NCBI GenBank assembly: GCA_024760905.1
Contig: CM045735.1
Coordinates: 5,575,661 to 5,639,660 of the forward strand
Reading direction: 5' to 3'
Source: Plotosus lineatus
Lineage: Eukaryota > Chordata > Actinopteri > Siluriformes > Plotosidae
Length of the DNA stretch: 64,000 nt
The position numbers were made by a program, and so were the translations under genes. The notes beneath the pieces were generated by a model. The model worked only from the letters and a program-made list of their open reading frames with translations, was not told where the DNA came from and did not search any database. Below, in pieces: positions 1 through 10,499 of this stretch; positions within the stretch are counted from its first letter, which is position 1, and every line of letters starts with the position of its first letter.

Positions 1-555
1 GGAAGGGCTGGAACTGAACCATCACGAAAAACGGGGACCCACTGTATGCCAATGACTTGTTCAGCGTGTACCTCGCCTCTCGCCCAAATTCAGGTGGTTG
101 GCTCCACTTTCCTCGACAAGCCTGATGGATATGTGTGTACCGATAATACCGGCTAATCTACTTGTATTGTTCTCCAAAACGGCTGGACTTTTGGGGTGTT
201 CCTAGTACACTGGAAAGGACCTACCAAAGGTGGTTCATAGTGGAAGTGTCATTGTTACCCGAGAGAAATGAACGCTTGAAAGTCGGGTCTGATCCCACAG
301 AAGAGCTACTGTAGCAGAAACCGCTGAAAGTGTCAGTGCTGGCTATGGTTTAATGGAGTCAGAGCTCAGTGCATTGTGGCTTGCTATGTATGGAGCTGCA
401 GAGCAACAGACCAGTCAGGTGATGTTAATGTTATGGCTGATTGGTGTGTACTGCAAATGAGTTTAACTCTTCAATGTACATTTTAAATGATGTTTGAAAC
501 TTTCATACACCGAACCATACACACTGTCTTTTTAATTCCTGTGAGTAATAATGAC

Positions 556-865
556 GGGCAGTGGTGGGCCGGTGGTAAGGTGCTGGATTACTGGGCCCAA
601 AGTTGGGGGTTCAAACCCCACTATCGACAGGTTGTCACTACTGTCCCCTCAGTGCAGCTAACTGGGTTATCAAAGGCTGGCCATGTCTCGCGCAGCATGT
701 AAAAAGGCTTTCGTTAAGAATTGGCTGCATAGCCGTCGGCATGATTCTGCCCTCCAATGGCCTGGCGAGCTGTCCAGGGTGTACCCTATACATGCCCGGT
801 GTCGAGCCAGTCATCCCATGAGCCTTATTAGGATTAAGTCATTGAGAAAATTAATGACCCGATAA
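556..865 (+). mobile_element. SINE-A1 copy
   Basis: tRNA-like head GGGCAGTGGTGGGCCGGTGG with B box GGTTCAAACC. The body contains GTGCAGCTAACTGGGTTATC, and the tail contains CTGGCGAGCTGTCCAGGGTG and TTAGGATTAAG. A1 marks the tail shared with SINE-B. The copy is diverged and lacks part of its middle. Confidence 0.75.
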
Positions 866-904
866 ATAAGTATACTTTTGCTCAAGTGTGGCTCAGCGTA
901 GGAC

Positions 905-1370
905 AAAACAGTGGCATAGGAGTTTGCATGTCTACCTCAGAGCAAGAAGGTCATGGGTTTGAATCCTGTGAGTTTGCATACGTATACGTGTTTCTATTTT
1001 TTGCACGGGTTTCCTCCAGGTACCCGAGCAATAGTGGCTCAGTGGTTAAAGTCCTGGGTTACTGGTCAGAAGGCTGGTGGTATCCCAGCAACACCGAGCT
1101 GACACTGCTATACCCTTGAGCAAGACCCTTAATCCTCATCTTGTATAGCTGAGATAGAAAATAAAAGTCGCTATAGTCGGTTAAGAGCGTCTCCTGACGG
1201 CCAAAGTCCAAAAATATGCACATAAAGAATGAATCATCCCGAGGTGAGAGTGCAAATGTACAACCATCTCCACCCTCATGTCCATTTTCATGTCCAACCT
1301 GTATCGGTTCATGGTGTACCCTACCTTCAGCCAGAGTAGGCTGAGATAGGCTATAAAAATCAGACAAGTA
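905..1370 (+). mobile_element. Diverged SINE-B split by a SINE-C insertion
   Basis: SINE-B text (AGCAAGAAGGTCATGGGTTT, then GGGTTTCCTCCAGGTACCCG) stops near 1,024 and appears to resume near 1,198 with AGTCCAAAAATATGCAC. Between them lies a SINE-C with GTGGCTCAGTGGTTAA, CTTGAGCAAGACCCTTAAT and AAGAGCGTCTCC. This is a nested insertion. Confidence 0.6.
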
Positions 1371-2204
1371 CAAATACAAATATTCGATATGGAGTTTTTC
1401 CACTTTATCTTTCCACTGCTTGCCACTTTCACACCTTTTAGCATTTGCCAAGTACAGGAGTTCAATTACATAACATACAAGTTACCACTTGGAGGGTTTA
1501 TCAAGTCTGGTCCTGCAGAGTTGCTGCCCTGCACGGTTTCATATTTCTTTTCACGTGTAGCACGCCGTAGTAGACACATACTTTGTTGAAAACTGCCGAA
1601 GGGGAGAAAACAACACCGCAACTTTAATTTTTTAATAGTTTTTTAAGACTGTGGATTTATAGGTGATGTTCACTGTGTTTGTTTATAATAAAAATAAAAT
1701 AAAATTGAATATACAAGTAAAGAAAAATCCTACCGATGTGGTTAGGGTTTAGATGGAAGTCATATTGTTTTTTCATCAACATGCTTTTTCTGTATGTGGT
1801 CTTGGCAGATGACCCAACTAAAGATAGTAAAAGTGTATGCTGATACCAGCATTTAATATGGAACACTTTCCTGGCAAGACCCCCGGCCGATGACCTTTGA
1901 GGCGAAACAGAGGGACAGCACTGAAACAAGATGCACAGACCATGGATTCAAATGTTGGAAAGGAAAAAAAAAACGTTCATGGGGTTCATGGTAGACCCTG
2001 GTTCACCCAAAGTCAGTTGGGATGGCAGTCCAGCTTCCCCGCTAGCCTAAACAGGATAATCAGTGCAGAGTACAACAAATCCGTTCACTCATTCATTTGT
2101 CTATGTCATACTGATTAATCCTGTTACGTGGACGGAAGGTGGTGGTATTGTGATATTTGTGTGTTTTTTATGTTTTGCGAGCAGTGGATGGGTCACAGCT
2201 AGGT

Positions 2205-2395
2205 TGATGCCTACTGTATCTCGGCTGAGTATGGGCGAAGGCGGTGTAAGCCCTGAACAGCTCACAAGACCATCGTAGGGTCAATACCCGCAACCATTCT
2301 CACACTCACTCGAAAAAAAAACAGGACCTGAACCCAGGACCCGAACCCAGGACCGCCTTACTGTGAGGCAACATGCTGACCATGATGCCACCTGT
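2205..2395 (-). mobile_element. SINE-B fragment
   Basis: Reverse-strand SINE-B with GAACAGCTCACAAGACCATC, AACCCAGGACC twice (a small internal duplication) and CTTACTGTGAGGCAACATGC. It lies 65 bases before pdk3 exon 2. Confidence 0.7.
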
Positions 2396-2459
2396 TGCTG
2401 AGAACGAATGAATGAATTAATGAATAAATAACCCACATGTACTGCTTTTCTCATTTTAG

Positions 2460-2601
2460 GAAGAGAGAATGCGTGTGAAAAGACCTCCTACACGTTCCTG
2501 AGAAAAGAACTGCTTGTTCGCTTGGCCAGTACCATGAGAGAAGTCACTCTGTTGCCTGAAAAGCTGCTGAATCAACCTTCTATAAAGCTGGTTCAGAGCT
2601 G
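2460..2601 (+). CDS. pdk3: pdk3 exon 2
   Basis: Acceptor ...ATTTTAG before 2,460 and donor GTGAGA after 2,601. It starts with two bases of a split Gly codon and ends with TG of a Trp codon. It encodes [17 protein letters not shown]... through KLVQSW, the start of the regulatory helical bundle that contacts the lipoyl domain of E2. Confidence 0.95.
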
Positions 2602-2629
2602 GTGAGAAGCAGGGCTTAGAAAGAGAATG

Positions 2630-2660
<31 letters not shown>

Positions 2661-2809
2661 AATGATGATGATAATGATGTTAAAGTGTGATCCCATGTTC
2701 CTCTACTGTATACTTGCACAAAATTAATAACCATCTCACTAAGATTCAGAAAGTACAAGGTGGCACAATAGAGATGTGTCTATTGTCTGGAGGTTGAATT
2801 ACAAGGATT

Positions 2810-2880
<71 letters not shown>

Positions 2881-3904
2881 GATTTTCTGAGTAGATCCTT
2901 CCGTAGGAGAGTGCTCAATACTTTTCGGTAGAGCAAATAACAAAAATAAAAGGACAGGACAAAGACTTTCTATTGAAACTCCATTTATCACTACAGATCT
3001 GTTTCGAGGGGTGGTGAAACCATCCTCTCTCTTCAGGTGATTATAGAAGAATGATTACAAAGTAATGTAATTTGTAATCATTTATACAATATATATTTAT
3101 CATGTAATTTGTAATCATTCTTCTATAATCACCTGAAGAGAGAGGATGGTTTCACCACCCCTCGAAACAGATCTGTAGTGATAAATGGAGTTTCAATAGA
3201 AAGTCTTTGTCCTGTCCTTTTATTTTTATATATATACCTCACCCAATATTGTTAATTGGTTCCAGGAGAGACGACTTGAGTCAAAAAACGACTTAAGTCG
3301 AATTAGCTTGTCTCTATGCTAGCCTAGGCTAGGCTACGCCAAATTTACTTGTCTAGACTAAACAAAAAATAACCATGACTAATTCTGTACTTTATTCATG
3401 AATGCAATTTTCAATATGGTTGCAATGAATGAAGAGAGAGTTAATGCCTCCAGCCAGCACAGACCATAACAAATAAGATCTATTTTATTCAACTTTATTT
3501 TATTAAACTTTATTTTTATTTTTTTTTTTTTAATTTTTCTATATTTTTTGAAAACCGACGTATAATCGAAAACGACTCAACTCGAAACGACTTAAGCCGA
3601 GGTATACCTATATATTTCTATATATATTTTTAGAAGGACTAGTATATATATATTAGTCCTTCTCAAAAAATTAGCATATTGTGATAAAGTTCATTATTTT
3701 CTGTAATATACTGATAAAAATTAAACTTTGATATATTTTAGATTCATTGCACACCAACTGAAATATTTCAGGTCTTTTATTGTTTTAATACTGATGATTT
3801 TGGCATACAGCTCATGAAAACCCAAAATTCCTATCTTAAAAAATTAGCATATTTCATCCGACCAATGAAAAAAAAGTGTTTTTAATACAAATAATTATGT
3901 TATG

Positions 3905-3967
<63 letters not shown>

Positions 3968-4296
3968 CAGTGGTGGTATAGGGCACTGGATCGCTGATTC
4001 TAAGGTTGGGGGTTCGAGTCCCACTCTCCACAAGGCTGTCACTGCCCCCCCAGTGCAGCTAACTGGGTTATCAAAGGCCTGCCATGTCTCTCACTGTCTA
4101 TGGTGAGAGGTTCATGTAAAAAAAGAACCATTGCTGACCTTCGTAAAGAGGAGCTGCAAAGCCATCAGCGTGTTTTTGTCCCCTGTTAAAGGGTTGTGTC
4201 AGGAAGAGCATCCGATGTAAAAACCTATGAACCGAATCAAATATGCGAATCATTCACTGTGGCGACCGCTGATAAAGGGAAAAAGCCAAAAGGAAA

Positions 4297-4372
<76 letters not shown>

Positions 4373-7300
4373 CAGATTTCAGATATAGGACTATGGACTA
4401 TAAATAATCGTAGAACTTAAAAACTTACCATATAGGATTTAAACCAGGTACCTGGTCCACATAGACAATAATGGCGCCATCTATAGGAAGTAGGGGGTAT
4501 TGTGTATTTCACAGAATGTTCAGTCTCGTCCACTGATCACCAACCCTGTTCCTGCAATTCTACCCTGTTTTAAAAAGTGTTAATTTAATCTCACAGGTAC
4601 AGTCAGAGCTTTGAGGAGCTGTTAGATTATGAAAAACGGAGCCCAGATGATCCTCACACCCTGATTGAGTGAGTATTACTTTTTGTTACAGCTGATGTCC
4701 CACTGCTGAGCTGTACAGAGCCAAACAATAAATTGTGGCAAAGGACAATCCAACAATTTCTTATCTAACTTGAAAAACGGAAGTGGTGTTGTAACCCTTT
4801 TGACCAAAATGGGTCATGATTTCATTCCTTCCATGCTCACACTGTCAGTTTCTTAGGCGTCCTTCTCCGGATCCGGAACAGACACAACGATGTGGTTCCC
4901 ACCATGGCCCAGGGAGTGATTGAGTACAAGGAGAGGTTTGGTTTCGACCCTTACATCAGCAGCAACATGCAGTACTTCTTGGATCGCTTCTACACCAGCC
5001 GTATCTCCTTCCGCATGCTGATCAACCAGCATAGTGCGTGGTTTTATGCACCAGAGCTGGTAACTGTGCGTTGCTTCAGTAGGAAGAAACAAACCAAACA
5101 TCTCACAGACATCTAGTATAGTGTAATACTATCCAATCAGTGTCTTGAGAACTTCTCAGCTAAATAAAGTGTGTTAGATATTGGTTGGAGATGAAAACTG
5201 TAAGATGGTAGATCTCTACTAGCAGGCCTTGGTGACCACTGTCAGGCGAGATTGACAGGAAAGAAATTCCGAGTAGATCATCCAGTTTCTATGCCTTGCA
5301 CAGCTGCCACCTGATGGGCAGACAGGAATGAGCAGGACTACGGGTGTTCCTATGATCTGATTTGTTCTTGTACCCTGATGTGTCAGATTTTGATGTCCAA
5401 TAGTAAGTAGATCTAACTCCATCCTATTGCAGCTCTCCTCTTTAGCGACGGCGTCAACAACGCCCATCCCAAGCACATTGGAAGTATTGACCCGGCCTGC
5501 AACGTTGTTGACGTAGTCCAAGGTATGAATTCACACCTTGTTGAAACTGCTAGAGCTTGAAGATCTGCTGTATTATTTCAGTCTGACTGCACTTCAGAGA
5601 TATAGTGTCAGGTTTCTCACGTGTAAATTTCTTCTTCCTGTTTCAGATGCTTATGAGACTGCAAAGCTGCTTTGTGAACAGTATTACATGACAGCGCCTG
5701 AGCTACACATTAAGCAATTTAACTGTGAGATTTTAATACATTCTACACTTTATATGATTATTACGCATGTTGTTATATTATTTTATTCATTGATTCGTAT
5801 GCTGAACCCATTTAAACCCAATTAGGGTTGAGGAGACTCTGGCGCCCATCTCAGCCGACTCTGGGCGAGGGCACAGTACACACTGGATGGCCTGCCAGGC
5901 CATCACAGGGAAAGAAACACGCGGACGGCTGTGCGGCTCCTCTTGAAGAAAGTCAGCAATGCACTTGGGGGACAGCAGCGACAACCTATTGATAGTGGGG
6001 CTTGAACCAATGACCCTATGTCTGTAATCCAGCACCTTACCACCGGGTCAGCACTTCCCCACTGCAAATTTTTTTAAAAATCTTTTGCATTTTTTTCTAC
6101 GTGTGCCTTCGTACCCCCAAATTCTAAAGAATTTTAAGTTAATAATACATTTATAGAGGCGGCACGGTGCCGTAGTGATTAACACGTCTGTCTCACTGCA
6201 GGAATGCTTGAGTTCGATTCCCAGCTTGAGTGTTTCTGTGTGGAGTTTACGATGTTCTCCCTGTGCTTGCGTACGTGGTTTTTCTACAGGTACTCATGTT
6301 TCCTCCCACTGTCCAAAAACAGGCCAAAAACAATGTGTTTTGGCCCTGCAATGGCCTGGTGAACTGACCAGGGTGGACCCTGCCTTCACCAATAGTTGGC
6401 TGAGATGGGTGCCAGCCTCCCCATGACCCTAATTATATTTCTCAGCTTAGAAAATGAATGAATGAATGAAAGTTATTTTCAGTATTTAAAGACTTATTGA
6501 TGTGTATCACTGTGATGTGAACCTATTCAAGGCAAGAACCCTGATAAACCCATCCAGGTGGTCTATGTGCCGTCCCATTTGTTCCACATGCTGTTCGAGC
6601 TATTCAAGGCAAGTACGCTCAGTTTACATGCGCCGCTGTCTCTCTGGATATTTCCAGTGGTAGATGTGATGGTTCATCAAGCTCACCTTTATTTGCAGAA
6701 CTCCATGCGTGCTACAGTGGAACTTCATGAGAACAACACTGAAGGGCTTCCTCCTGTCAAAGTTCTCGTGACTCTGGGAAAAGAAGATCTTTCCATTAAA
6801 GTACGTCCATGCTGTCGAAGCTGTGCGTCTTTCTCATTTATGGTCTGCACAATGCTATCTTATTGTTTTCTCACATGTTTTTTAAGATCAGCGATTGTGG
6901 TGGAGGCGTACCCTTGAGGAAGATTGACCACCTTTTTCACTATTTGTACTCCACTGCTCCAACACCGGTGCTGAACTCATCGCAAAATGCCCCGCCGCTG
7001 GTAATCCCACCCACTATTTATCATATTGCTGTTTGTCAGATTGTGGAATAGACGATGGTAACACACGTTTCTCTAAATCAGGCTGGATTTGGTTATGGCC
7101 TGCCGATCTCCAGATTGTATGCACGCTACTTCCAGGGAGATCTATGTCTCTACTCTATAGAGGGGGTAGGAACTCATGCAGTCATCTATCTGAAGGTGTG
7201 TAGTTTTATTTTACAGTCTGTCCAAAACCACATAATTTTGATAGATCCTTTTCAGAAGTGATTCGATGTGTTTATAATTTACAGTGGTACCTTGACTTAC

Positions 7301-9555
7301 GAGTGTCTTTTGTAATGAATTTTCCATGATACGAGCTTCAATCCCACCAAAAATCTGCCCCATCCAACGAGCAAAATTTTGATTTACGAGCTCTGCTGGG
7401 GAACTGGCTTTTCCGGGCCGATTAGCCTCGTATTCTTCCGCGTGTATCCCCCCCCTGCGCTCCAAGAACGCCTTGTGCAGTGCTTTTCTGTGATGCCCTC
7501 TATAGGAAAAAAAAAACATTTCATGCCCCGTGCCCCGCTTGTGACTATAAATAGAGTTTACAGCACTTCCTATTTGCTCAGTGCTTTTCCCTTGCACCAT
7601 AGCTCGACAATGACAGCCCACTGCCACCTAGTGTAATTGCGCATCCTCTACAGTAGATGGCAGTGGTGCTCTCACTGTGTCCTCTGCTCCATAGGGAACA
7701 CAGTGAGAGCGCCACTGCCACCTATTGTAGAGGACGCGCAATTACACTTAATTCTAGTACAGTATGGCAAAACAGTTTGTTCCCCAGGGTCATACAGGCC
7801 CCCCCTGGCATCACGCCACGATCCCCAAGGGGGGGAAAAATACAATATTTGAGAAGCACTGGCCTTGTGGGAGCTCACCACGAGCCTTTCCTTGTTGGCA
7901 TTCATAGCATGCACACGTGCAAAATTCTCCTTCTCTCTTACGGACCACCTCATGCCTGCCTACGTGACATCTTCACGCCCATGTGACATCTTTGCCGGTG
8001 TCGATGATCAGGAGGGTTAGTTGATTTATTGTTTATTCTTGTTTTATTATTATTTATTATTAAGTATTATTAATATTAATGTACATGTATTATTATTAAT
8101 ATTATTATGAAGTATTTATTGTTTTTACATGTTTATCTTTAATATATTAGGTCAGATATACTTGTTTGTGTAAGGTTAAATGAGTTTGGGAGGGGGTTGG
8201 AACGGATTAATTGGTTTTCTATTATTTCCGATGGGAATTTTTGTTTTTAAGATAAGATAAGATAAGATAAGATACAGCTTTATTAATCTCACAATGGAGA
8301 AATTCACTGTTACAGGCTCTTGAGGTACTATCAGTAGGGGGTGCAAAAATAGATACAAGTACGAACATACACACATACATATATATTATATAAGTAAATA
8401 AATAAATAGATACATAAATAGTATAAATTACTAAACAATAAAAGAAAAGAAGGGATCAACTTTATAGACTGGACTATTTTATTGAGCTTGCCCTCAGAAC
8501 GGATTAATTTCGTAAGTCAAAGTACCACTGTATATATACTATGGAGTTGGGGCAGTGGTGGCCCAGTGGTAGGATGCTGAATTACTGATGCCAAGGTCAG
8601 GGGTTCAAGCCCCACTATCACCGGGTTGTCACTGTTGTGCCCACCAGTACAGCTAACTGGGTTATGAAAGGCCGGCCATGTCCCTCGCTCTCTGTTTTGG
8701 GAGGTTCATGTAAATAACCATTGCTGACTTTCATCAAGAGGAGCTGCATAGCCATCAGCATGTTTCTGCCCTGTGATGACCTGGCAAGCTGTCCAGGGTG
8801 TATTCTGCCCTTGCCCTGAGTTGGCTGAGATGGGCGCCATCCTCCCCATGGCTCTGTGATGGTCTGACAAGCTGTTCAGCTTGTACTCCGCCTTTGTCAG
8901 AAAATATATTCTAGATTTTTTTTAAATCAAACAACCGTCCCTGATTTTTTTAAATTAATAATAAAAATAAACAAGTAAAATAAAATAATAATAACAATGA
9001 ACCCTATGTATTCATTATCATGGCGGCACGGTGGTGCAATGGTTGGCACATCTGCCTCGGCTCGGGCCGTTTCTGTGTGGTGTCTCCATGTTCTTCCTGT
9101 GCTTGTGTGGGCTTCCTCCGAGTTCTCTACTTTCCTCCCACAGTCCAGAAACATGCACAGTAAGCTGATTGGCTGTTGCAAATGATTGCCAGGTGTGAGT
9201 GAGAATGACTGTACATATAGCCTGACGAGCTGTCCCATGCTCACCCAAAGTCGGCTGAGATGGGCACCAGAAAATGAATGAATGAATGAGTGAATGAACG
9301 ACTCTTCATTAATACAGTACACACTGATATACGCAATACACTCATCATTGCATGTTTAAGTAGATGTGAAGATTCATGGTAAGATAGTGTTTAATCTATA
9401 ATCCACAGGCTCTCTCCAGCGAGTCTTTTGAACGACTTCCCATCTTCAACAAGTCAGCATGGAGACATTACCAATTAGGACCAGAGGCGGACGACTGGAG
9501 TAACCCCAGCAGCGGACCTCGGGATGCATCCACATTCAAGACACTAATACACTAA
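2460..9555 (+). CDS. pdk3: Pyruvate dehydrogenase kinase 3, exons 2-11 (5' partial gene)
   Basis: Mitochondrial matrix kinase that phosphorylates the E1-alpha subunit of pyruvate dehydrogenase and so shuts pyruvate entry into the TCA cycle. Ten in-frame exons (2460-2601, 4597-4668, 4849-5033, 5433-5522, 5647-5724, 6532-6608, 6699-6800, 6887-7000, 7082-7195, 9409-9555) give about 372 residues, matching the family from the second exon to the stop; the N-terminal exon is missing. Visible GHKL-ATPase motifs are the N box ELFKNSMR across the 6608/6699 junction, the G1 box SDCGGG after 6,887, the lid STAPTP, and the G2 box GFGYGLP after 7,082. The C-terminal DW motif (ADDW) follows in the last exon. 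Segments such as [30 protein letters not shown] text and ADDWSNPSS favour PDK3 over PDK2 or PDK4. All introns are GT-AG except the one after 6,608, which is GC-AG. Paralogue suffix (a or b) cannot be decided. Confidence 0.96.
2635..2680 (+). repeat. (GAT)n microsatellite
   Basis: Imperfect GAT trinucleotide run just downstream of pdk3 exon 2. Confidence 0.9.
2813..2876. repeat. (AT)n microsatellite
   Basis: About 32 uninterrupted AT units, ending about 65 bases before the 120-bp inverted repeat. Confidence 0.95.
2942..3227. repeat. Perfect 120-bp inverted repeat with 46-base loop
   Basis: Bases 2,942-3,061 are the exact reverse complement of 3,108-3,227, with no mismatch found on reading both arms. 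The loop 3,062-3,107 is A/T-rich and partly self-similar (TGTAATTTGTAATCATT). The arms show no relation to the SINE or TIR families elsewhere in the window. It lies in pdk3 intron 2, between (AT)n and a MITE. It is either a young foldback insertion or a recent inverted duplication. Confidence 0.9.
3233..3606. mobile_element. MITE-like element in pdk3 intron 2
   Basis: The left end TATACCTCACCCAATATTG and right end CTTAAGCCGAGGTATA are inverted. Both sides carry subterminal ACTTAAGTCG-type motifs, as in Tigger-like MITEs whose ends read as 'gacttaagtcg'. No coding capacity. Ends are approximate. Confidence 0.6.
3909..4370 (+). mobile_element. SINE-A2 copy embedded between two (AT)n arrays
   Basis: The SINE body runs about 3,964-4,300, with (AT)n at 3,909-3,963 and 4,301-4,370. 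The head GGGCAGTGGTGGTATAGGGC and B box GGTTCGAGTCC are followed by GTGCAGCTAACTGGGTTATC. The tail is the LINE-like type: GTGTCAGGAAGAGCATCCGA, then TTCACTGTGGCGACC and GGGAAAAAGCCAAAAGG. Confidence 0.85.
4597..4668 (+). CDS. pdk3: pdk3 exon 3
   Basis: Acceptor CTCACAG, donor GTGAGT. It completes Trp and encodes [20 protein letters not shown], ending in a split Asp codon. This is a 72-base exon in the N-terminal helical domain. Confidence 0.95.
4849..5033 (+). CDS. pdk3: pdk3 exon 4
   Basis: Acceptor CTGTCAG, donor GTGCGT. It encodes [34 protein letters not shown] and [20 protein letters not shown], one of the most conserved PDK stretches. The last base begins a Thr codon completed in the next exon. 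Confidence 0.97.
5433..5522 (+). CDS. pdk3: pdk3 exon 5
   Basis: Acceptor ATTGCAG, donor GTATGA. It encodes [20 protein letters not shown] followed by ACNVVDVVQ and the first base of Asp. The [10 protein letters not shown] core is diagnostic of PDKs. Confidence 0.96.
5647..5724 (+). CDS. pdk3: pdk3 exon 6
   Basis: Acceptor TTTCAG, donor GTGAGA. It encodes [20 protein letters not shown] and then IKQFN, with one base of the next codon. A reverse SINE-A and a forward SINE-B (5,808-6,061 and 6,157-6,471) sit in the following intron. Confidence 0.95.
5808..6061 (-). mobile_element. SINE-A1 copy in pdk3 intron 6
   Basis: Read in reverse: CCAATTAGGGTTGAGGAGAC at the tail, GCCATCACAGGG, GGGGCTTGAACCAATGACC (B-box complement) and CCGGGTCAGCACTTCCCC at the head. 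Confidence 0.8.
6157..6471 (+). mobile_element. SINE-B copy in pdk3 intron 6
   Basis: Head GGCGGCACGGTGCCGTAGTG with A-box-like text, B box GAGTTCGATTCCCAG, body GTGTTTCTGTGTGGAGTTTA, and end GAAAATGAATGAATGAATG. Near full length. It ends about 60 bases before pdk3 exon 7. Confidence 0.85.
6532..6608 (+). CDS. pdk3: pdk3 exon 7, followed by a GC donor
   Basis: Acceptor TTCAAG. It encodes [20 protein letters not shown] and then LFELFK. The reading frame and the family's exon boundary require the exon to end at AAG (6,608), and the next bases are GCAAGT, a non-canonical GC donor. The nearest GT lies four bases downstream and would break the frame. Confidence 0.92.
6699..6800 (+). CDS. pdk3: pdk3 exon 8
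   Basis: Acceptor TTTGCAG, donor GTACGT, both ends in phase 0. It encodes [20 protein letters not shown] and then [14 protein letters not shown]. It carries the Asn of the ATP-binding N box. Confidence 0.97.
6887..7000 (+). CDS. pdk3: pdk3 exon 9
   Basis: Acceptor TTTTTAAG, donor GTAATC, phase 0. It encodes [20 protein letters not shown] and [18 protein letters not shown]. It contains the G1 box and the ATP-lid start. Cys replaces the Leu or Arg usual between Asp and the Gly run. Confidence 0.96.
7082..7195 (+). CDS. pdk3: pdk3 exon 10
   Basis: Acceptor AAATCAG, donor GTGTGT, phase 0. It encodes [20 protein letters not shown] and [18 protein letters not shown]. The GFGYGLP motif is the G2 box of GHKL kinases. 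Confidence 0.97.
7282..8530. mobile_element. Tigger-like non-autonomous DNA element in pdk3 intron 10
   Basis: The left end CAGTGGTACCTTGACTTACG is inverted at the right end (CGTAAGTCAAAGTACCACTG), each flanked by TA, the usual Tc1/mariner-pogo target duplication. No transposase is readable. It contains an internal hairpin (7,631-7,747) shared with the related element at 10,852-13,247. Confidence 0.85.
7631..7747. repeat. Imperfect hairpin inside the Tigger-like element
   Basis: GTGTAATTGCGCATCCTCTA at the left pairs with TAGAGGACGCGCAATTACAC at the right. The arms are about 50 bases, around CTCACTGTGTCC...GGGAACACAGTGAG. Confidence 0.85.
8549..8905 (+). mobile_element. SINE-A1 copy with extra 3' fragment
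   Basis: Head GGGGCAGTGGTGGCCCAGTG, B box GGTTCAAGCCCC, middle AACCATTGCTGACTTTCATC and tail GCTGTCCAGGGTG. After 8,850 a second partial tail (GGTCTGACAAGCTGTTCAGC) repeats the same text. Confidence 0.75.
9021..9300 (+). mobile_element. SINE-B copy in pdk3 intron 10
   Basis: GGCGGCACGGTGGTGCAATG head with the B box deleted, GTGTGGTGTCTCCATGTTC body, CCTCCCACAGTCCAGAAAC, and an ATGAATGAATGAGTGAATGA end. It lies about 110 bases before the last pdk3 exon. Confidence 0.8.
9409..9555 (+). CDS. pdk3: pdk3 exon 11 (last coding exon)
   Basis: Acceptor ATCCACAG. It encodes [20 protein letters not shown], then the [19 protein letters not shown] tail and a short unique end STFKTLIH before TAA at 9,553-9,555. 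The DW motif that links the dimer C-termini to the lipoyl-binding site is present. The intron before it (7,196-9,408) is expanded by a Tigger-like element and SINEs. Confidence 0.96.
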   Translation, partial: ALSSESFERLPIFNKSAWRHYQLGPEADDWSNPSSGPRDASTFKTLIH

Positions 9556-10039
9556 CTTCCTGTGTATCAGTGACTGTCAGCTGGGGCGGGAATCACGACA
9601 CACCTTTTCAATCACCATTCATCCATCTTCAGGTGCTCCTTTATCCCAGGAAGTTTTATGATGAGCCAGCGTCTGTCCCCGGGCGTGTAACTGTGACTAT
9701 GGCTTGGACAGGGTATGAGTTTATTACCGGCATGGACAATCCACCAACAGGTTGGTTTTTTTTTTGGGATGTTGGAGGAAACCGGTGAACCTGGAGGCAA
9801 CCCACACCGTCTCGGAAAAAATATGTGGAACGCCACACAGACTGCGAGACAACAAGTCTACTTTCTTTACCACTGTAACTAATGCAAAATTTTTTAAAAA
9901 CAATATTCATAACACATGGAGCCACTTTTATTTGGAAATAATGCTTATAATGCATCGCAGAATGATGGTTACGTTTGGATGGTTTTTTTTCAGAACAAAA
10001 TGAGCTTCAGCACTAAATAGCTGAAGATATTGTGGGTTT
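9556..10039 (+). other. pdk3 3' UTR region
   Basis: Sequence after the pdk3 stop. It contains SINE-B-like scraps (about 9,636-9,835) and no AATAAA before the next SINE. An ATTAAA near 10,453 and AATAAA near 10,846 are possible distant signals. The 3' end of the transcript cannot be fixed. Confidence 0.45.
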
Positions 10040-10370
10040 TCTGAACTGATTAATCCTAATTAGGGTCGTAGGGAGGCTGGTGCCCATCTCAGTCAGCTCT
10101 GCGTAAGGGCAGAGTACACCCTGCGTGGCTTACCAGACCATCTCAGGGCAGAAACACGCTGACGGCTGTGCGGCACCTCCTGACGAAGGTCAGCAATGGT
10201 TCTTTTACATGAACCTCTCACCACAGACAGCGAGAGACATGGCTGTCCTTTGATAACCCTGTTAGCTGCACTGGTGGAACAGCAGTGACGATCGTTGACA
10301 GTGGGGCTTGAACCTCCAACTTTAGGATTGGTAATCCAGCACCTTTTCACTGGACCACCACTGCCCCTAT
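10040..10370 (-). mobile_element. SINE-A1 copy
   Basis: Reverse-strand copy from TTAATCCTAATTAGGGTCGT (tail) to GGACCACCACTGCCCCTA (head). The B-box complement GGGGCTTGAACC is present. Confidence 0.85.
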
Positions 10371-10499
10371 AGTGTGGCTCTTTTGGGTAAATGAATATTG
10401 ACTTTCATTACCATTGTACTCTGGACACTTTTGTCCATATATCTGATGTATTATTAAAAAACTTTAATAATGAGTGGAAATACCCCATTCACTTATTTG

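Larger units (their letters stand above)
1..2459. other. Upstream part of pdk3 intron 1; no exon recognised
   Basis: No coding exon could be supported here. The first recognisable pdk3 exon begins at 2,460 with two bases of a split glycine codon, so a 5' exon carrying the mitochondrial targeting leader must exist upstream, most likely before base 1. The stretch holds SINE pieces at 556-865, about 905-1,370 and 2,205-2,395. The rest (1-555 and 1,370-2,200) is A/T-rich sequence in which I see nothing but weak SINE remnants. Confidence 0.6.

Noticed and set aside
6609..6614. GT donor four bases downstream of the pdk3 GC donor
   Set aside because: It would add four bases and shift the frame across the conserved ELFK/NSMR junction.
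2460..9555. Assignment as PDK2 or PDK4
   Set aside because: The [27 protein letters not shown] and [11 protein letters not shown] segments and the pcyt1b neighbour fit PDK3 better.
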